Of a stretch of 50,085 nucleotides of DNA, positions 18,358 through 26,353 are shown piece after piece. Both the position numbers and the translations under genes were made by a program. The DNA comes from Acidobacteriota bacterium (GTDB lineage: Bacteria > Acidobacteriota > Vicinamibacteria > Vicinamibacterales > CAVVIG01). Below the pieces are notes generated by a model, which was not told the origin of the DNA, made no database searches, and saw only the letters and a program-made list of their open reading frames with translations. Each line of letters starts with the position of its first letter. The stretch's first letter is position 1. The stretch covers positions 1-50,085 of the forward strand of contig JACPZW010000025.1 of NCBI GenBank assembly GCA_016195265.1, written 5' to 3'.

Positions 18358-19140
18358 ATGATGAGGATGCCTGGACGGGGCGGCGTCGCGATCCTGGCGC
18401 TCGCCGGCGTCCTGATGATGGGCGCGTGCGGTGCGCGCACCGCGCGCGAGGACGATCGCGAGGGCGCCGGCGCGCGGGCGCCCGCGTCCGCGCCCCAGGA
18501 ATCATCGTCATCATCGTCATCATCGTCAATCGCGCCCGCGACGACCGCCGCGAAGGCCGGGGCCAGGCCGCGCATCGCCATCCTGGGCGACAGTCTGACG
18601 GCGGGTCTCGGACTTCGGCCAAGCCAGGCGTACCCGACGCTGCTGCAGCAGCGGCTCGATGACGAGGGGCTCGACTACGACGTGGTGAACGCAGGCGCGT
18701 CCGGCGACACGTCGGCCGGCGGGCTCGCGCGGCTGGGCTGGGCGCTGCAGGGCGACGTGCGGGTCCTCGTCGTCGCGCTCGGCGGCAACGACGCGTTGCG
18801 GGCGCTGCCGACGGATCAGCTGCGCGACAACCTCGCGACGATCATCGAGCGCGCCCAGGCGCGCGGGATCACCGTCGTCCTCGCCGGGATGGAAGCGCCG
18901 CCGAACTTCGGCCGCGATTACATCGTGGCGTTTCACCTGGTCTATCCCGCGCTCGCCGCGCGGTACCATGTCGCGCTCGTGCCGTTCCTGCTGGCGGGCG
19001 TGGCGGGCATCGATGCCCTGAATCAGCCGGACGGGATGCATCCCACGGCCGCCGGCGCGCGCCTCGTCGCCGACAACGTGTGGAAGGTCCTCGAGCCGAT
19101 TGCGAGAGAGAAGCGCGTGGAGAAACGCTCCGGCACATGA
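18358..19140 (+). CDS. TesA-like GDSL (SGNH) esterase, lipoprotein
   Basis: 260 residues. A lipobox LMMGAC puts lipidated Cys24 after a signal peptide, then a low-complexity linker with nine serines (encoded by TCATCATCG repeats). The catalytic domain has all SGNH blocks: block I ILGDSLTAGLG (Ser79), the block II Gly in NAGASGDTSAGG, block III ALGGNDAL and block V PDGMHPT with the catalytic Asp/His. It matches the E. coli TesA family (acyl-CoA thioesterase I/lysophospholipase/arylesterase). Its stop overlaps the ATG of a YbbA-like ATPase gene, giving a TesA-YbbA-YbbP operon. It probably acts at the outer or inner membrane face of the periplasm. Confidence 0.88.
   Translation: MMRMPGRGGVAILALAGVLMMGACGARTAREDDREGAGARAPASAPQESSSSSSSSSIAPATTAAKAGARPRIAILGDSLTAGLGLRPSQAYPTLLQQRLDDEGLDYDVVNAGASGDTSAGGLARLGWALQGDVRVLVVALGGNDALRALPTDQLRDNLATIIERAQARGITVVLAGMEAPPNFGRDYIVAFHLVYPALAARYHVALVPFLLAGVAGIDALNQPDGMHPTAAGARLVADNVWKVLEPIAREKRVEKRSGT
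18502..18528. repeat. TCATCATCG microsatellite coding a polyserine linker
   Basis: About three tandem copies of a 9-bp unit (TCATCATCG, first copy shortened) encode the Ser run after the lipobox of the esterase. Likely to vary in length between strains. Confidence 0.75.
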
Positions 19141-19802
19141 TCGAACTGCGCGACGTGTCCAAGACCGTCGTGAGCGGCACCGAGCCCCTCACGATCCTGC
19201 ATCCGCTCACGCTCACCGTTCCCCGCGGCCAGTTCACGGCGATCGTGGGACCATCGGGCAGCGGGAAGTCCACGCTCCTCGGCCTCATCGCGGGCCTGGA
19301 CGCGCCGTCGTCGGGCAGCGTCCTGATCGACGGCGTGGACATCACGCGGCTCGACGAGGACGCGCTGGCGAAGCTGCGCGGCGAGAAGATCGGCTTCGTG
19401 TTTCAGTTCTTCCACCTCATCCCGTCGCTGACCGCGTACGAGAACGTCGCGGTGCCGATAGAAATCGCCGGCGCCGCCGACGCGCGCGCGCGCGCCGAGG
19501 CGCTCCTCGGGGAAGTCGGGCTGACCGGCCGCGCGCATCACTATCCCTCGCAGTTGTCGGGCGGCGAGCAGCAGCGCGTGGCGCTCGCGCGGGCGCTGGC
19601 CAACGATCCGTCGCTCGTGCTGGCCGACGAGCCGACGGGGAACCTGGACAGCACGAACGGACGGCACATCATGGACCTGCTGCGGCGCATCCATGACACG
19701 CGCCGGACGACGGTCGTGCTCGTGACCCACGATGCGGAACTGGCGAGACTGGCTGACGCGCGCCTCGTGCTGCGCGACGGCCGCGTCGTGGAGCGCAGCT
19801 GA
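19137..19802 (+). CDS. ABC transporter ATPase, YbbA/LolD-like
   Basis: 221 residues; ATG 19137 overlaps the esterase stop (ATGA). It has Walker [10 protein letters not shown] (about 38-46), Q-loop VFQFFHLIPSLTAYENV, ABC signature [15 protein letters not shown], Walker [13 protein letters not shown] and the H-loop VTHD. The sequence belongs to the MacB/LolD/YbbA group, which powers FtsX-type permeases rather than classical import. Its stop overlaps the ATG of the 846-residue permease gene by 1 bp (TGATG). YbbA homologues sit beside tesA in E. coli, so the cluster is a known association; the substrate is unknown but is suspected to be lipid-related. Confidence 0.92.
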   Translation: MIELRDVSKTVVSGTEPLTILHPLTLTVPRGQFTAIVGPSGSGKSTLLGLIAGLDAPSSGSVLIDGVDITRLDEDALAKLRGEKIGFVFQFFHLIPSLTAYENVAVPIEIAGAADARARAEALLGEVGLTGRAHHYPSQLSGGEQQRVALARALANDPSLVLADEPTGNLDSTNGRHIMDLLRRIHDTRRTTVVLVTHDAELARLADARLVLRDGRVVERS

Positions 19803-22342
19803 TGATGTTCGTCCTGCGGATGGCGGCGCGCGAAACGCGGTCGTCGTGGCGGCGGCTGCTGTTCTTCTTCATCTGTATCGCCGTGGGCGTGGCCGCGATC
19901 GTGACGCTGCGCTCGGTGATTCAGAGCGTCCGGCAGGTTTTCGGCACCGAAGCGAAGGCGTTGATCGCGGGCGACCTGCTGATTGCGACCAATCGCGACT
20001 GGACGCCGGACATCCGCCGGACCATCGATCGCCGGCTGGCCGCCGCCGGCGCAACCGACCGCACCGAGCTGACCGAAACGCCGACGATGGTCCGGCCCGC
20101 GGATCGGTCGCGCCAGGTCGCCAAGATGGCGGAGCTGCGCGCGGTGCAGCGCGGATTCCCGCTCTACGGCGCGGTCGAGCTGCAGGGCGGCCAGACGTAT
20201 TCGTACGCGCTGATCGAGGGGCACGGTGCGCTCGTCCGGCCGGAACTGCTGACGTCGATCGGCGTGGCCGTGGGCGATCAGATCATCATCGGACAGTCGA
20301 CGTTCACGATCCGCGGCGTGATCGCGCGCGAGCCGGGACGCGGGATGGGGGAGTTCAGCCTCGGCCCCCGCGTCATCGTCGACTACGACGATGTGCCGTC
20401 GACGGGACTGCTGAGCTTCGGGAGCCGCGCACGCCGCGTCGTGCTCGTGAAGCTGCCCGACGAGTCGCGCATCGAGCCGCTCGTCACGACCTTGCGGGAC
20501 GACTTCAAGGACGACTTCATCAACACGCGCTCGTTCCGCTCGACGGAAGATCAGATCGGGCGCGACTTCAACCGCGCCGAAAACTACCTCAGCCTCGTCG
20601 GGTTGATCATCGTGATCCTCGGCGGCATCGCGGTCTCGAGCGTCACCCGCGTGTTCATCCTGCAGAAGATCCGGAGCATCGCGGTCCTCAAGTGCGTCGG
20701 CGCGCGCAGCCTGCAGATCGTGACGGTCTACATCCTGCAGGTCGTGACGCTGGGCCTGGCCGGCAGCCTGCTCGGCATCGTGCTCGCGCGCGGCATCGTC
20801 GCGGCCATCCCGATGGCGCTCGGCGGTTCGACGTCGCTCCTCGCCACCGTGCACTACGGGGTCACCTGGAGCGCCGCGGCGCAGGGCGTCGGCATCGGCG
20901 TGCTGGTGTCGCTGCTGTTCTCGGTCGTGCCGCTGCTGCACGTGCGGTTCATCAAACCGTCGCTGCTGCTGCGCGACGAAACGGTGCGGCGGCGGATGGA
21001 CTGGCTGGGCTTGACCGTGCTCGTCGCCGTGTCGGCCGCGCTGGTCGCGCTGACCGCCTGGCAGGCCGCGTCCCTGAAAGCGGGGATCGTCGTGTGCGCC
21101 GGCTTCGCGGGCCTGGCGGTCATCCTGCAACTGGCGGGTCAGGGCCTGATCCGACTCGTCGCGCCGCTCGCGAAGTCGAAGTCGTTCCCCTTGCGGCACG
21201 CCGTTCTGCATTTGTCGCGCCCGGGAAATCAGACGCGCGTCATCCTGCTCGCCGTCGGCCTTGGTGCGTTCTTCATCGTCGGCGTGCGATCGCTGCAGGG
21301 GAGCCTTCTCAGCGAGTTCTCGGTCCAGGTGGCGGCGGATGGACCGGACATGTTTCTGCTGGACGTGCAGCGCGCGCAGGCCGAGGGCGTGCGGGCATTC
21401 CTCGCCGATCCGGCGCAAGACATCGGCGAGTTTCAGCTGATTCCGGTGCTGCGCGGCCGCGTCGTCGGCGTCTCGGGCCGCGAGACGACCCTCGACGGTG
21501 CCGATGAAGTCCGGCAGAAGGGTGTGTCGATCGGGCGCGAGTTCACGCTGACGTATCGGGATCATCTCGAATCGAACGAGCACGTCGTCGAGGGCGCGTT
21601 CTGGAACGGGCCGTCGTCTGAACCCGAGGTCTCCATCGAGAAGATGATCGCCGAGCGGGCGAAGATCCACGTCGGCGACACCATGCGCTTCGACATCCTC
21701 GGCCAGACCATCAGCCCGAAGGTGACCAGCATCCGTGACGTCGAGTGGCGCGAATCGCGCAACGGCGGCTTCGTCTTCGTGTTCCGGTCCGGCGTGCTCG
21801 ATCGGGCGCCGCAAACCTTCGTCGCGCCGTTCCGGGGACCGAAGGACGTCGCCGCGCGCGCGCGGTTCCAGCACGACCTCGTCGAGCGGTTCCCCAACGT
21901 GTCCGTCATCGACTTTCACGAAGTGCTCGAGACCATTCGCGACGTGATGTCCAAGGTCACGCTGGCGATTACCGTCGTGGGCGGTCTCGTGCTGCTGAGC
22001 GGCGTGCTGATTCTGGTCGGCGCCGTGGCGATGACGAAGTTCCAGCGCGTCTACGAAGCGGCCGTGTTCAAGACGCTCGGCGCCAACACGCGCACCATCG
22101 CGAAGATGCTGCTGTTCGAGTACGGGGTGCTGGGATCGCTCGCAGGCGTGATCGGATCGCTCGGTGCCGTGGCCCTGACGTGGGGCGTGAGCACGTATGC
22201 GCTCGAGATTCCCTGGCGCATCTTCCCCGCCGAGCACGCCGCAGGTGTGCTGCTGACGGCGCTCCTGGTTGCGGTCATCGGCGTCCTGTCCAGCCTCGAA
22301 GTGCTGAGAAACAAACCGCTGGCCACGCTGCGCGCGGAGTAG
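19802..22342 (+). CDS. YbbP-like ABC permease (FtsX superfamily)
   Basis: 846 residues, near the length of E. coli YbbP (804). The N-terminus MMFVLRMAARETRSSWRRLLFFF has the amphipathic helix and first TM of this group. A long periplasmic part follows, then an FtsX helix bundle with VFILQKIRSIAVLKCVGARS (about 280-300). A second bundle near the C-terminus contains RVYEAAVFKTLGANTRTIAKML, ending EVLRNKPLATLRAE. It should pair with the ATPase immediately upstream. The protein is expected to be in the inner membrane. With the lipoprotein esterase it may extract or process lipids or hydrophobic molecules; that is inference from the E. coli neighbourhood. Confidence 0.9.
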   Translation: MMFVLRMAARETRSSWRRLLFFFICIAVGVAAIVTLRSVIQSVRQVFGTEAKALIAGDLLIATNRDWTPDIRRTIDRRLAAAGATDRTELTETPTMVRPADRSRQVAKMAELRAVQRGFPLYGAVELQGGQTYSYALIEGHGALVRPELLTSIGVAVGDQIIIGQSTFTIRGVIAREPGRGMGEFSLGPRVIVDYDDVPSTGLLSFGSRARRVVLVKLPDESRIEPLVTTLRDDFKDDFINTRSFRSTEDQIGRDFNRAENYLSLVGLIIVILGGIAVSSVTRVFILQKIRSIAVLKCVGARSLQIVTVYILQVVTLGLAGSLLGIVLARGIVAAIPMALGGSTSLLATVHYGVTWSAAAQGVGIGVLVSLLFSVVPLLHVRFIKPSLLLRDETVRRRMDWLGLTVLVAVSAALVALTAWQAASLKAGIVVCAGFAGLAVILQLAGQGLIRLVAPLAKSKSFPLRHAVLHLSRPGNQTRVILLAVGLGAFFIVGVRSLQGSLLSEFSVQVAADGPDMFLLDVQRAQAEGVRAFLADPAQDIGEFQLIPVLRGRVVGVSGRETTLDGADEVRQKGVSIGREFTLTYRDHLESNEHVVEGAFWNGPSSEPEVSIEKMIAERAKIHVGDTMRFDILGQTISPKVTSIRDVEWRESRNGGFVFVFRSGVLDRAPQTFVAPFRGPKDVAARARFQHDLVERFPNVSVIDFHEVLETIRDVMSKVTLAITVVGGLVLLSGVLILVGAVAMTKFQRVYEAAVFKTLGANTRTIAKMLLFEYGVLGSLAGVIGSLGAVALTWGVSTYALEIPWRIFPAEHAAGVLLTALLVAVIGVLSSLEVLRNKPLATLRAE

Positions 22343-22421
22343 AACCCGCCGAACGGTAGTGCTATCATCGGGTGTTACGCAGGCTCGATCGGACGTTGCA
22401 GGGGCAGGAGTCTCATATCCC

Positions 22422-22757
22422 ATGGACGAGCAGACGTTTAAGGACGCTCTCCTCAAGAAGCGCACGGAAATCCTCGGCACGGGCGGCATCAAGCCGCTGC
22501 AGGCGTCGATGGAGAACAACACTCGCCAGGGCGACATGGCCGATCAGGCGAGCGGCAACAACGAAGTTCACATCCAGCTCAAGCTGAAACAGACCGACGC
22601 CAAGATCCTGCAGGCGATCGAAGAGGCGCTCTGGCGGCTCGAGAAGGGCACCTACGGCGTGTGCCGCGACTGCGGCGAGCCGATCGCCCCCGCGCGGCTC
22701 AATGCGATCCCGTGGACGCGCGTCTGCATCACTTGCAAGGAAAAGCAGAACTTGTGA
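22422..22757 (+). CDS. DksA/TraR-family zinc-finger protein
   Basis: 111 residues from ATG 22422, 11 bp after an AGGAG. A helical N-terminal half is followed by a four-cysteine zinc finger: Cys81 and Cys84 (CRDCGEPI), Cys102 and Cys105 (CITCKEK), the classical DksA-type C4 finger. DksA proteins enter the RNA polymerase secondary channel; the acidic tip of the E. coli coiled coil is not obvious here, so this may be one of the short DksA-like regulators (YbiI/TraR type) whose effect on transcription is less certain. A TATCAT at 22363-22368 could be its -10. Its stop is overlapped by the GTG of the next gene. Confidence 0.9.
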   Translation: MDEQTFKDALLKKRTEILGTGGIKPLQASMENNTRQGDMADQASGNNEVHIQLKLKQTDAKILQAIEEALWRLEKGTYGVCRDCGEPIAPARLNAIPWTRVCITCKEKQNL

Positions 22758-23257
22758 CGGATCTGATCCCGCTGCTCCAGGAGTTCCGCCGCGAGAAGCT
22801 GGCGATGCTGCTGCGGCATCAGGCGGCCGCGCGCCTGGTGGGGCAGTACGACGCGAACAACACCTATCAGTACATCATCAACCGCGAGGACGTGCAGCTC
22901 TCGTGGCTGGCGGTGGCCCTGACCGAGCTGCAGGCGCCGGTGACGGATGACGCCGCCGGGCCGCCGGATCGATCGCTGCCGGGGAAGAACGCCAAGGCCG
23001 CGGCTGCCATCGCGCAGACTATCTTCGGCGAAGACGCCCGCGACGCCCAGGCGTTCGTCGATCGCTGGGAGCCGCGCGTGGAGGCGATGCCCAACGCGCG
23101 CCACGCGAAGATGCTGCGCGTGATCCTCGGCGAGACGCTCGAGCAGAAACGGTTCTTCGAACAGGCGCTGGCCGGCCGCACGGACCTGCTCGGCCGCCGC
23201 GGCGACGCCGTCGGAGTCCGAGTGGGTTCAGTCATGTCCACTCGATGGATTGAGTAA
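22754..23257 (+). CDS. Conserved hypothetical helical protein
   Basis: 167 residues from GTG 22754, which overlaps the stop of the DksA-like gene (GTGA), so the two are translationally coupled. The sequence is nearly all helix (TDLIPLLQEFRREKLAMLL, LSWLAVALTELQAP, AAAAIAQTIFGEDARDAQAF). The scattered Glu and His residues are reminiscent of helical-bundle proteins, but no metal motif is certain. No export signal. The last codons (STRWIE and the stop) run into an 8-bp repeat array, so the native C-terminus may have been longer or different. Function unknown; partnership with the DksA-like regulator is plausible. Confidence 0.65.
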   Translation: MTDLIPLLQEFRREKLAMLLRHQAAARLVGQYDANNTYQYIINREDVQLSWLAVALTELQAPVTDDAAGPPDRSLPGKNAKAAAAIAQTIFGEDARDAQAFVDRWEPRVEAMPNARHAKMLRVILGETLEQKRFFEQALAGRTDLLGRRGDAVGVRVGSVMSTRWIE

Positions 23258-23287
23258 TTGGGTAGTTTGGTAATTGGGTAATTGGGT
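23255..23287. repeat. 8-bp tandem array spanning a stop and a start codon
   Basis: Units TAATTGGG (23255), TAGTTTGG (23263), TAATTGGG (23271) and TAATTGGG (23279), then TAA. The first unit supplies the TAA of the upstream gene and the last supplies the TTG start of folK (23282). No separate ribosome-binding site is seen for folK. Confidence 0.85.
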
Positions 23288-23743
23288 AAGCTCGTCGTCG
23301 CCGCGATCTCGCTCGGCAGCAACCTCGGCGATCGGCGCGGGCACCTGGACTTCGCCGTTTCCGAGCTTCGGACCTTCCTCGGTCATCCCCGCGTCTCCAC
23401 GTACTACGAAACGGAACCCGTCGGCACGTCTGTCGTCCAGCCGCTGTTCCTGAACGCGGCGGCGGTGGGGGAGACGACGCTGTCCGCCCGCGATCTGCTG
23501 AACGCGCTGCGCGCCGTCGAAGATGCGCGCCAGCGGCAGCGGCCCTACCCGAACGCGCCACGGACGCTCGATCTGGATCTGATTCTGTTTGGAGACTCCG
23601 TCATCGAGGAAGCCGGGCTCGTGGTGCCGCACCCGCGCTTTCGCGAGCGCCGCTTCGTCCTGGAGCCGCTGGCGGAGATTGCGCCGGACCTGATCGATCC
23701 CAGGACCGGCGCGTCGATTGCGGACCTGCGGAAGAACGCCTAG
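23282..23743 (+). CDS. folK: 6-hydroxymethyl-7,8-dihydropterin pyrophosphokinase
   Basis: 153 residues, normal for HPPK. Diagnostic pieces are ISLGSNLGDRRGHL at the N-terminus, YYETEPVGTSVVQPLFLNAA, the HPPK signature PRTLDLDLILFGD with its metal-binding Asp pair, then VVPHPRFRERRFVLEPLAEIAPD. The enzyme transfers pyrophosphate from ATP to 6-hydroxymethyl-7,8-dihydropterin in folate synthesis. The start must be TTG 23282: the codon before it in frame is TAA, and SLGSN falls at the expected distance. The stop shares the tetranucleotide CTAG with the converging DUF4097 gene. Confidence 0.95.
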   Translation: MGKLVVAAISLGSNLGDRRGHLDFAVSELRTFLGHPRVSTYYETEPVGTSVVQPLFLNAAAVGETTLSARDLLNALRAVEDARQRQRPYPNAPRTLDLDLILFGDSVIEEAGLVVPHPRFRERRFVLEPLAEIAPDLIDPRTGASIADLRKNA

Positions 23744-24882
23744 CGGGGCTTCGGACGCGGAGCGGGTCGCGGCATCGGCAGCGCGAGCGACGCGAGCGCC
23801 TCGGCAATCGCGTCAGGGATCGACGCCTCGGCTTCGGCGATTGCCTGCGGGATCGAGGCCTGCGCTTCGGCAAGGGCCTGTGGCACCGCCGCCTGCGCCT
23901 CGGCCAGCGCTTCGGCGACGACGGCGTCGATGTTGAGCCCGAACCGGGCGAGCCCGATCTGGTCGCCCTTCTCCTTTTCCTTGGCCTTGTCTTTGTCGTT
24001 GTCGTTCTGGCGGCGCTTGCGCTCTGTTTCCGGCCGCGCCTCGCCGGGCCGCCGCAGCGAAATGGTCCCGCTGAACGATTCCAGCTCCACGTGCGCGCCG
24101 CCGTTGCCCAGCGTCAGCGACAGCCGCTTGGTCCGCCGATCGCCGGTGTCGCCGGGCAGCGCGAACGTCGCCCGAATGCCACCGTTGTACGTGCGCGCCG
24201 TCAACATCGCATTCGCGCGCTCAGCGACCGGCATCGCGATCAACCCGTTGTGCGTCGTCAGGCGGTAGACGCCCTTGTCCTTGATCGGGCCGTCGTAGGA
24301 GATGTTGCCGTTGACCGTGTACAGGTCGACGTTGCTCGAATCGATCCGGTCCAGGATGATGCTGCCGTTGGTCGATTCCGCGGACAGGTCGCCGCTGATG
24401 TCCGCGAGGTGGATGCTCTCGTTCACGGCGCGGACTTCGACGCGGCCCTTCGCCTTCTCGAGCGTGATCTCGCCCTGCACGGACTTGAGCGAGACGAACC
24501 CCGAGCCGCCGCGGACCTTGATGTCGCCGCGCGTCGTGTCCACCGCGACGTCGCCGCCAACGCCTTCGAGCGTCACATCCGCGTAGGTGCCGCTTACGCC
24601 GATGGCCATCCAGCCCGGCACCGTAATGGTGTAGTCGAGCGACCGCGACGGTCCGCCGCGGGTCGATCGCCCGCGGATGGTCACCGTTTGCTCGCCCTGC
24701 TTGATGTCGATCATCTCGCGATCGGAGTGATTCACTTCGACACGCACGGCGTCCTTGTCCCACGTCTTGACGATGACGTCGCCGGCGAAGTTGTTGACGT
24801 CGAGCTTGGTGCCCTTGGCGACCGGCACCGTCTGATCGGTTGGCGCCAGGAGGGCGAGCGCGAGGATGAGATGTGCTGGCAT
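23740..24882 (-). CDS. DUF4097 family beta-solenoid protein, exported, with 11-residue C-terminal repeats
   Basis: 380 residues from ATG 24882, with GAAGGG upstream. A short hydrophobic N-terminus (PAHLILALALLAP) serves as signal peptide. Residues about 20-270 are repeated short beta-strands typical of DUF4097 (putative adhesin) proteins, e.g. GDVIVKTWDKDAVRVEV, GDIKVRGGSGFVSLKSVQGE, GDLSAESTNGSIILDRIDSS. A Lys/Glu/Asp-rich linker follows, then four 11-residue units (about 325-368) of the form ALAEAQASIPQ, and a tail RPAPRPKPR. It lies 69 bp after the anti-sigma gene and likely belongs to that operon. DUF4097 genes often follow ECF sigma/anti-sigma pairs; role unknown. Confidence 0.8.
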   Translation of the reverse strand: MPAHLILALALLAPTDQTVPVAKGTKLDVNNFAGDVIVKTWDKDAVRVEVNHSDREMIDIKQGEQTVTIRGRSTRGGPSRSLDYTITVPGWMAIGVSGTYADVTLEGVGGDVAVDTTRGDIKVRGGSGFVSLKSVQGEITLEKAKGRVEVRAVNESIHLADISGDLSAESTNGSIILDRIDSSNVDLYTVNGNISYDGPIKDKGVYRLTTHNGLIAMPVAERANAMLTARTYNGGIRATFALPGDTGDRRTKRLSLTLGNGGAHVELESFSGTISLRRPGEARPETERKRRQNDNDKDKAKEKEKGDQIGLARFGLNIDAVVAEALAEAQAAVPQALAEAQASIPQAIAEAEASIPDAIAEALASLALPMPRPAPRPKPR

Positions 24883-24922
24883 TGTTGGCCCTTCGAATAG
24901 TCGTGCGTCGTTGATCCGCAGC

Positions 24923-24940
24923 GGCCGACCCTGGTCGGCC
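24923..24940. repeat. 18-bp GC-rich inverted repeat between anti-sigma and DUF4097 genes
   Basis: GGCCGACC, CT, GGTCGGCC: a near-perfect palindrome that can form a 7-bp stem with a 4-nt loop. It lies inside the operon 40 bp before the DUF4097 start, so it could slow transcription or protect an mRNA end. Confidence 0.5.
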
Positions 24941-24951
24941 ACCTCTGGCCG

Positions 24952-25719
24952 TCAGTTCGTGTCGCTTGTCAGCGCCGTGGCGCGGCGCAGCAGGTCGAGC
25001 TTTCGCCGCCGGGCTTCCACGAGATGCCCGCTCAGGTAGCTGTTCGCCGGATCGGCCGACAGCGCTTCGCGCGCCTGAGCGATTGCCTGATCGATGATCT
25101 GCAGGTTGTGCTCGACGATCGCGATGGTCGACGCGTCGAGCCGTCCCCGGCCCTGCTTGAGGGCCTTTTCGAGATCCGCAACCGCGGCGTCGTACTGCGC
25201 GTCGGCGTAAGCCACCTGGACGATCGATGCGCCGGCTGGAGTGTCCCGCTCCAAGGCGACGACAGGCGCCGTGGTGACGTCGGCGCCGTTGTCCGTCCGC
25301 GTGCCGCCGGCCGCCACCGTTGACTGCGCGCGCTGCGCAGAGCGATCCGCGATTTGCCACGCGATGCCGGCCGACACTGCCATCAGGACCACGGCCGCGG
25401 CGGCGAGCTGCGGCACCGTGAACGTAAAACGACGGCGGAAGGGGACGGGTGTCGAAGGATGTGCCGCATCGACACCCGCCCCCTTGCGCCCCGTCCCCTG
25501 AATCCCGGCGGCGACGCCGTCCCATAGATCGGCCTGCAGGGGGCTGGGCGGAATGGTCTGCGCCTGCGCGACGACCCGCTTCAGGTCGTTGAGCACGGCG
25601 CGGCAGTCCGCGCAGCCTCGCAGGTGCTGCTCGACGGCCTCGCGCCCCGCGGCGTCGAGCTCATCGTCGAGATACTCCGACAGCTGGTCCGTCCATTCCT
25701 CGTGCACGTCAACCCCCAC
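24952..25719 (-). CDS. Anti-sigma factor with zinc-finger (zf-HC2) domain
   Basis: 255 residues from GTG 25719, which overlaps the sigma gene; GTG 25707, one base after the sigma stop and behind a GGGGG, is an equally likely start. The zf-HC2 motif is HLRGCADC (His32, Cys36, Cys39), the zinc-binding anti-sigma domain that holds the ECF factor. One membrane helix (about 102-124) follows, and a periplasmic helical part contains AIAQAREALSADPANSYL, which is TPR-like. It should sequester the sigma factor encoded just upstream until an envelope signal releases it. Confidence 0.87.
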   Translation of the reverse strand: MGVDVHEEWTDQLSEYLDDELDAAGREAVEQHLRGCADCRAVLNDLKRVVAQAQTIPPSPLQADLWDGVAAGIQGTGRKGAGVDAAHPSTPVPFRRRFTFTVPQLAAAAVVLMAVSAGIAWQIADRSAQRAQSTVAAGGTRTDNGADVTTAPVVALERDTPAGASIVQVAYADAQYDAAVADLEKALKQGRGRLDASTIAIVEHNLQIIDQAIAQAREALSADPANSYLSGHLVEARRRKLDLLRRATALTSDTN

Positions 25720-26275
25720 TCAAATACTCCCGGAGCAGCATGCGCGCCCGATGCAGTTGCCGCTTCGACGTTCCCGTCGCGATGCCGAGCATCGCCGCGA
25801 TCTCGCGATGCTTGTAGCCTTCCACGTCATGCAGCACGAAGATCTCGCGCGCGCCCGGCGGCAGCTGATCGATGGCGTGCTCCATGTCGACGGTTAGATC
25901 CGCCCGGGCCGGCTTGACGCTCAGCCCGTCGAGCGCGGCCGCGTCGTCCGACATCCGTTCACGCTGGATCGCGAAGCTCCGGCGCCGCTCGATGACCACG
26001 TTGATGGCGAGGCGGTGCAGCCATGTCGAGAAGGCCGACTCGCCGCGGAACTGCCCGAGCTTCTGCCAGGTCCGCACGAAGATGTCCTGCGTGACCTCGT
26101 CGGCTTCCTGCCCGCCCAGCATCCGGCGCGTCAGGTTGTGGATGCGGACCACGTGGGTCCGGTACAGGCGCTCGAAGGCAGAGGTGTCGCCGGCCGCCGC
26201 CAGGGCGACGTCAGGGTCGCCGGTCCTTGCCTGGATCGAGGTTTCGCCGCCCAGCGTCATCGCTACGGTTGCCAC
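25709..26275 (-). CDS. ECF RNA polymerase sigma factor
   Basis: 188 residues from GTG 26275 (ATG 26260 is an alternative). Sigma region 2 runs ERLYRTHVVRIHNLTRRML, EADEVTQDIFVRTWQKL and STWLHRLAINVVIERRR. Region 4 runs IDQLPPGAREIFVLHDVEGY, REIAAMLGIATGTSKRQLHR. It is followed directly by a zf-HC2 anti-sigma gene and a DUF4097 gene, a common envelope-stress arrangement. Its promoter region is only 78 bp and includes a heptamer array, shared with the end of the RND gene upstream on the same strand, so read-through from the efflux block is possible. Confidence 0.92.
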   Translation of the reverse strand: MATVAMTLGGETSIQARTGDPDVALAAAGDTSAFERLYRTHVVRIHNLTRRMLGGQEADEVTQDIFVRTWQKLGQFRGESAFSTWLHRLAINVVIERRRSFAIQRERMSDDAAALDGLSVKPARADLTVDMEHAIDQLPPGAREIFVLHDVEGYKHREIAAMLGIATGTSKRQLHRARMLLREYLSGG

Positions 26276-26325
26276 GCTATCACCGGTCCACCGATTGGAT
26301 GGGAAGGGGTTAAGGAAGGTTGAAA

Positions 26326-26350
26326 GGGAGAAGGGAGAAGGGAGAAGGGA
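26326..26350. repeat. GGGAGAA heptamer array, 3.6 units
   Basis: Exact tandem units of GGGAGAA at 26326, 26333 and 26340 and a partial unit, between the RND pump stop and the ECF sigma start. On the gene strand it reads TTCTCCC repeats. Confidence 0.85.
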
Positions 26351-26353
26351 GCC

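Noticed and set aside
19541..22537. A 998-codon minus-strand open frame antisense to the YbbP-like permease
   Set aside because: Rich in Arg/His/Gln/Asp and composed like a shadow frame of high-GC DNA; no domain is recognisable and the plus-strand gene is certain.
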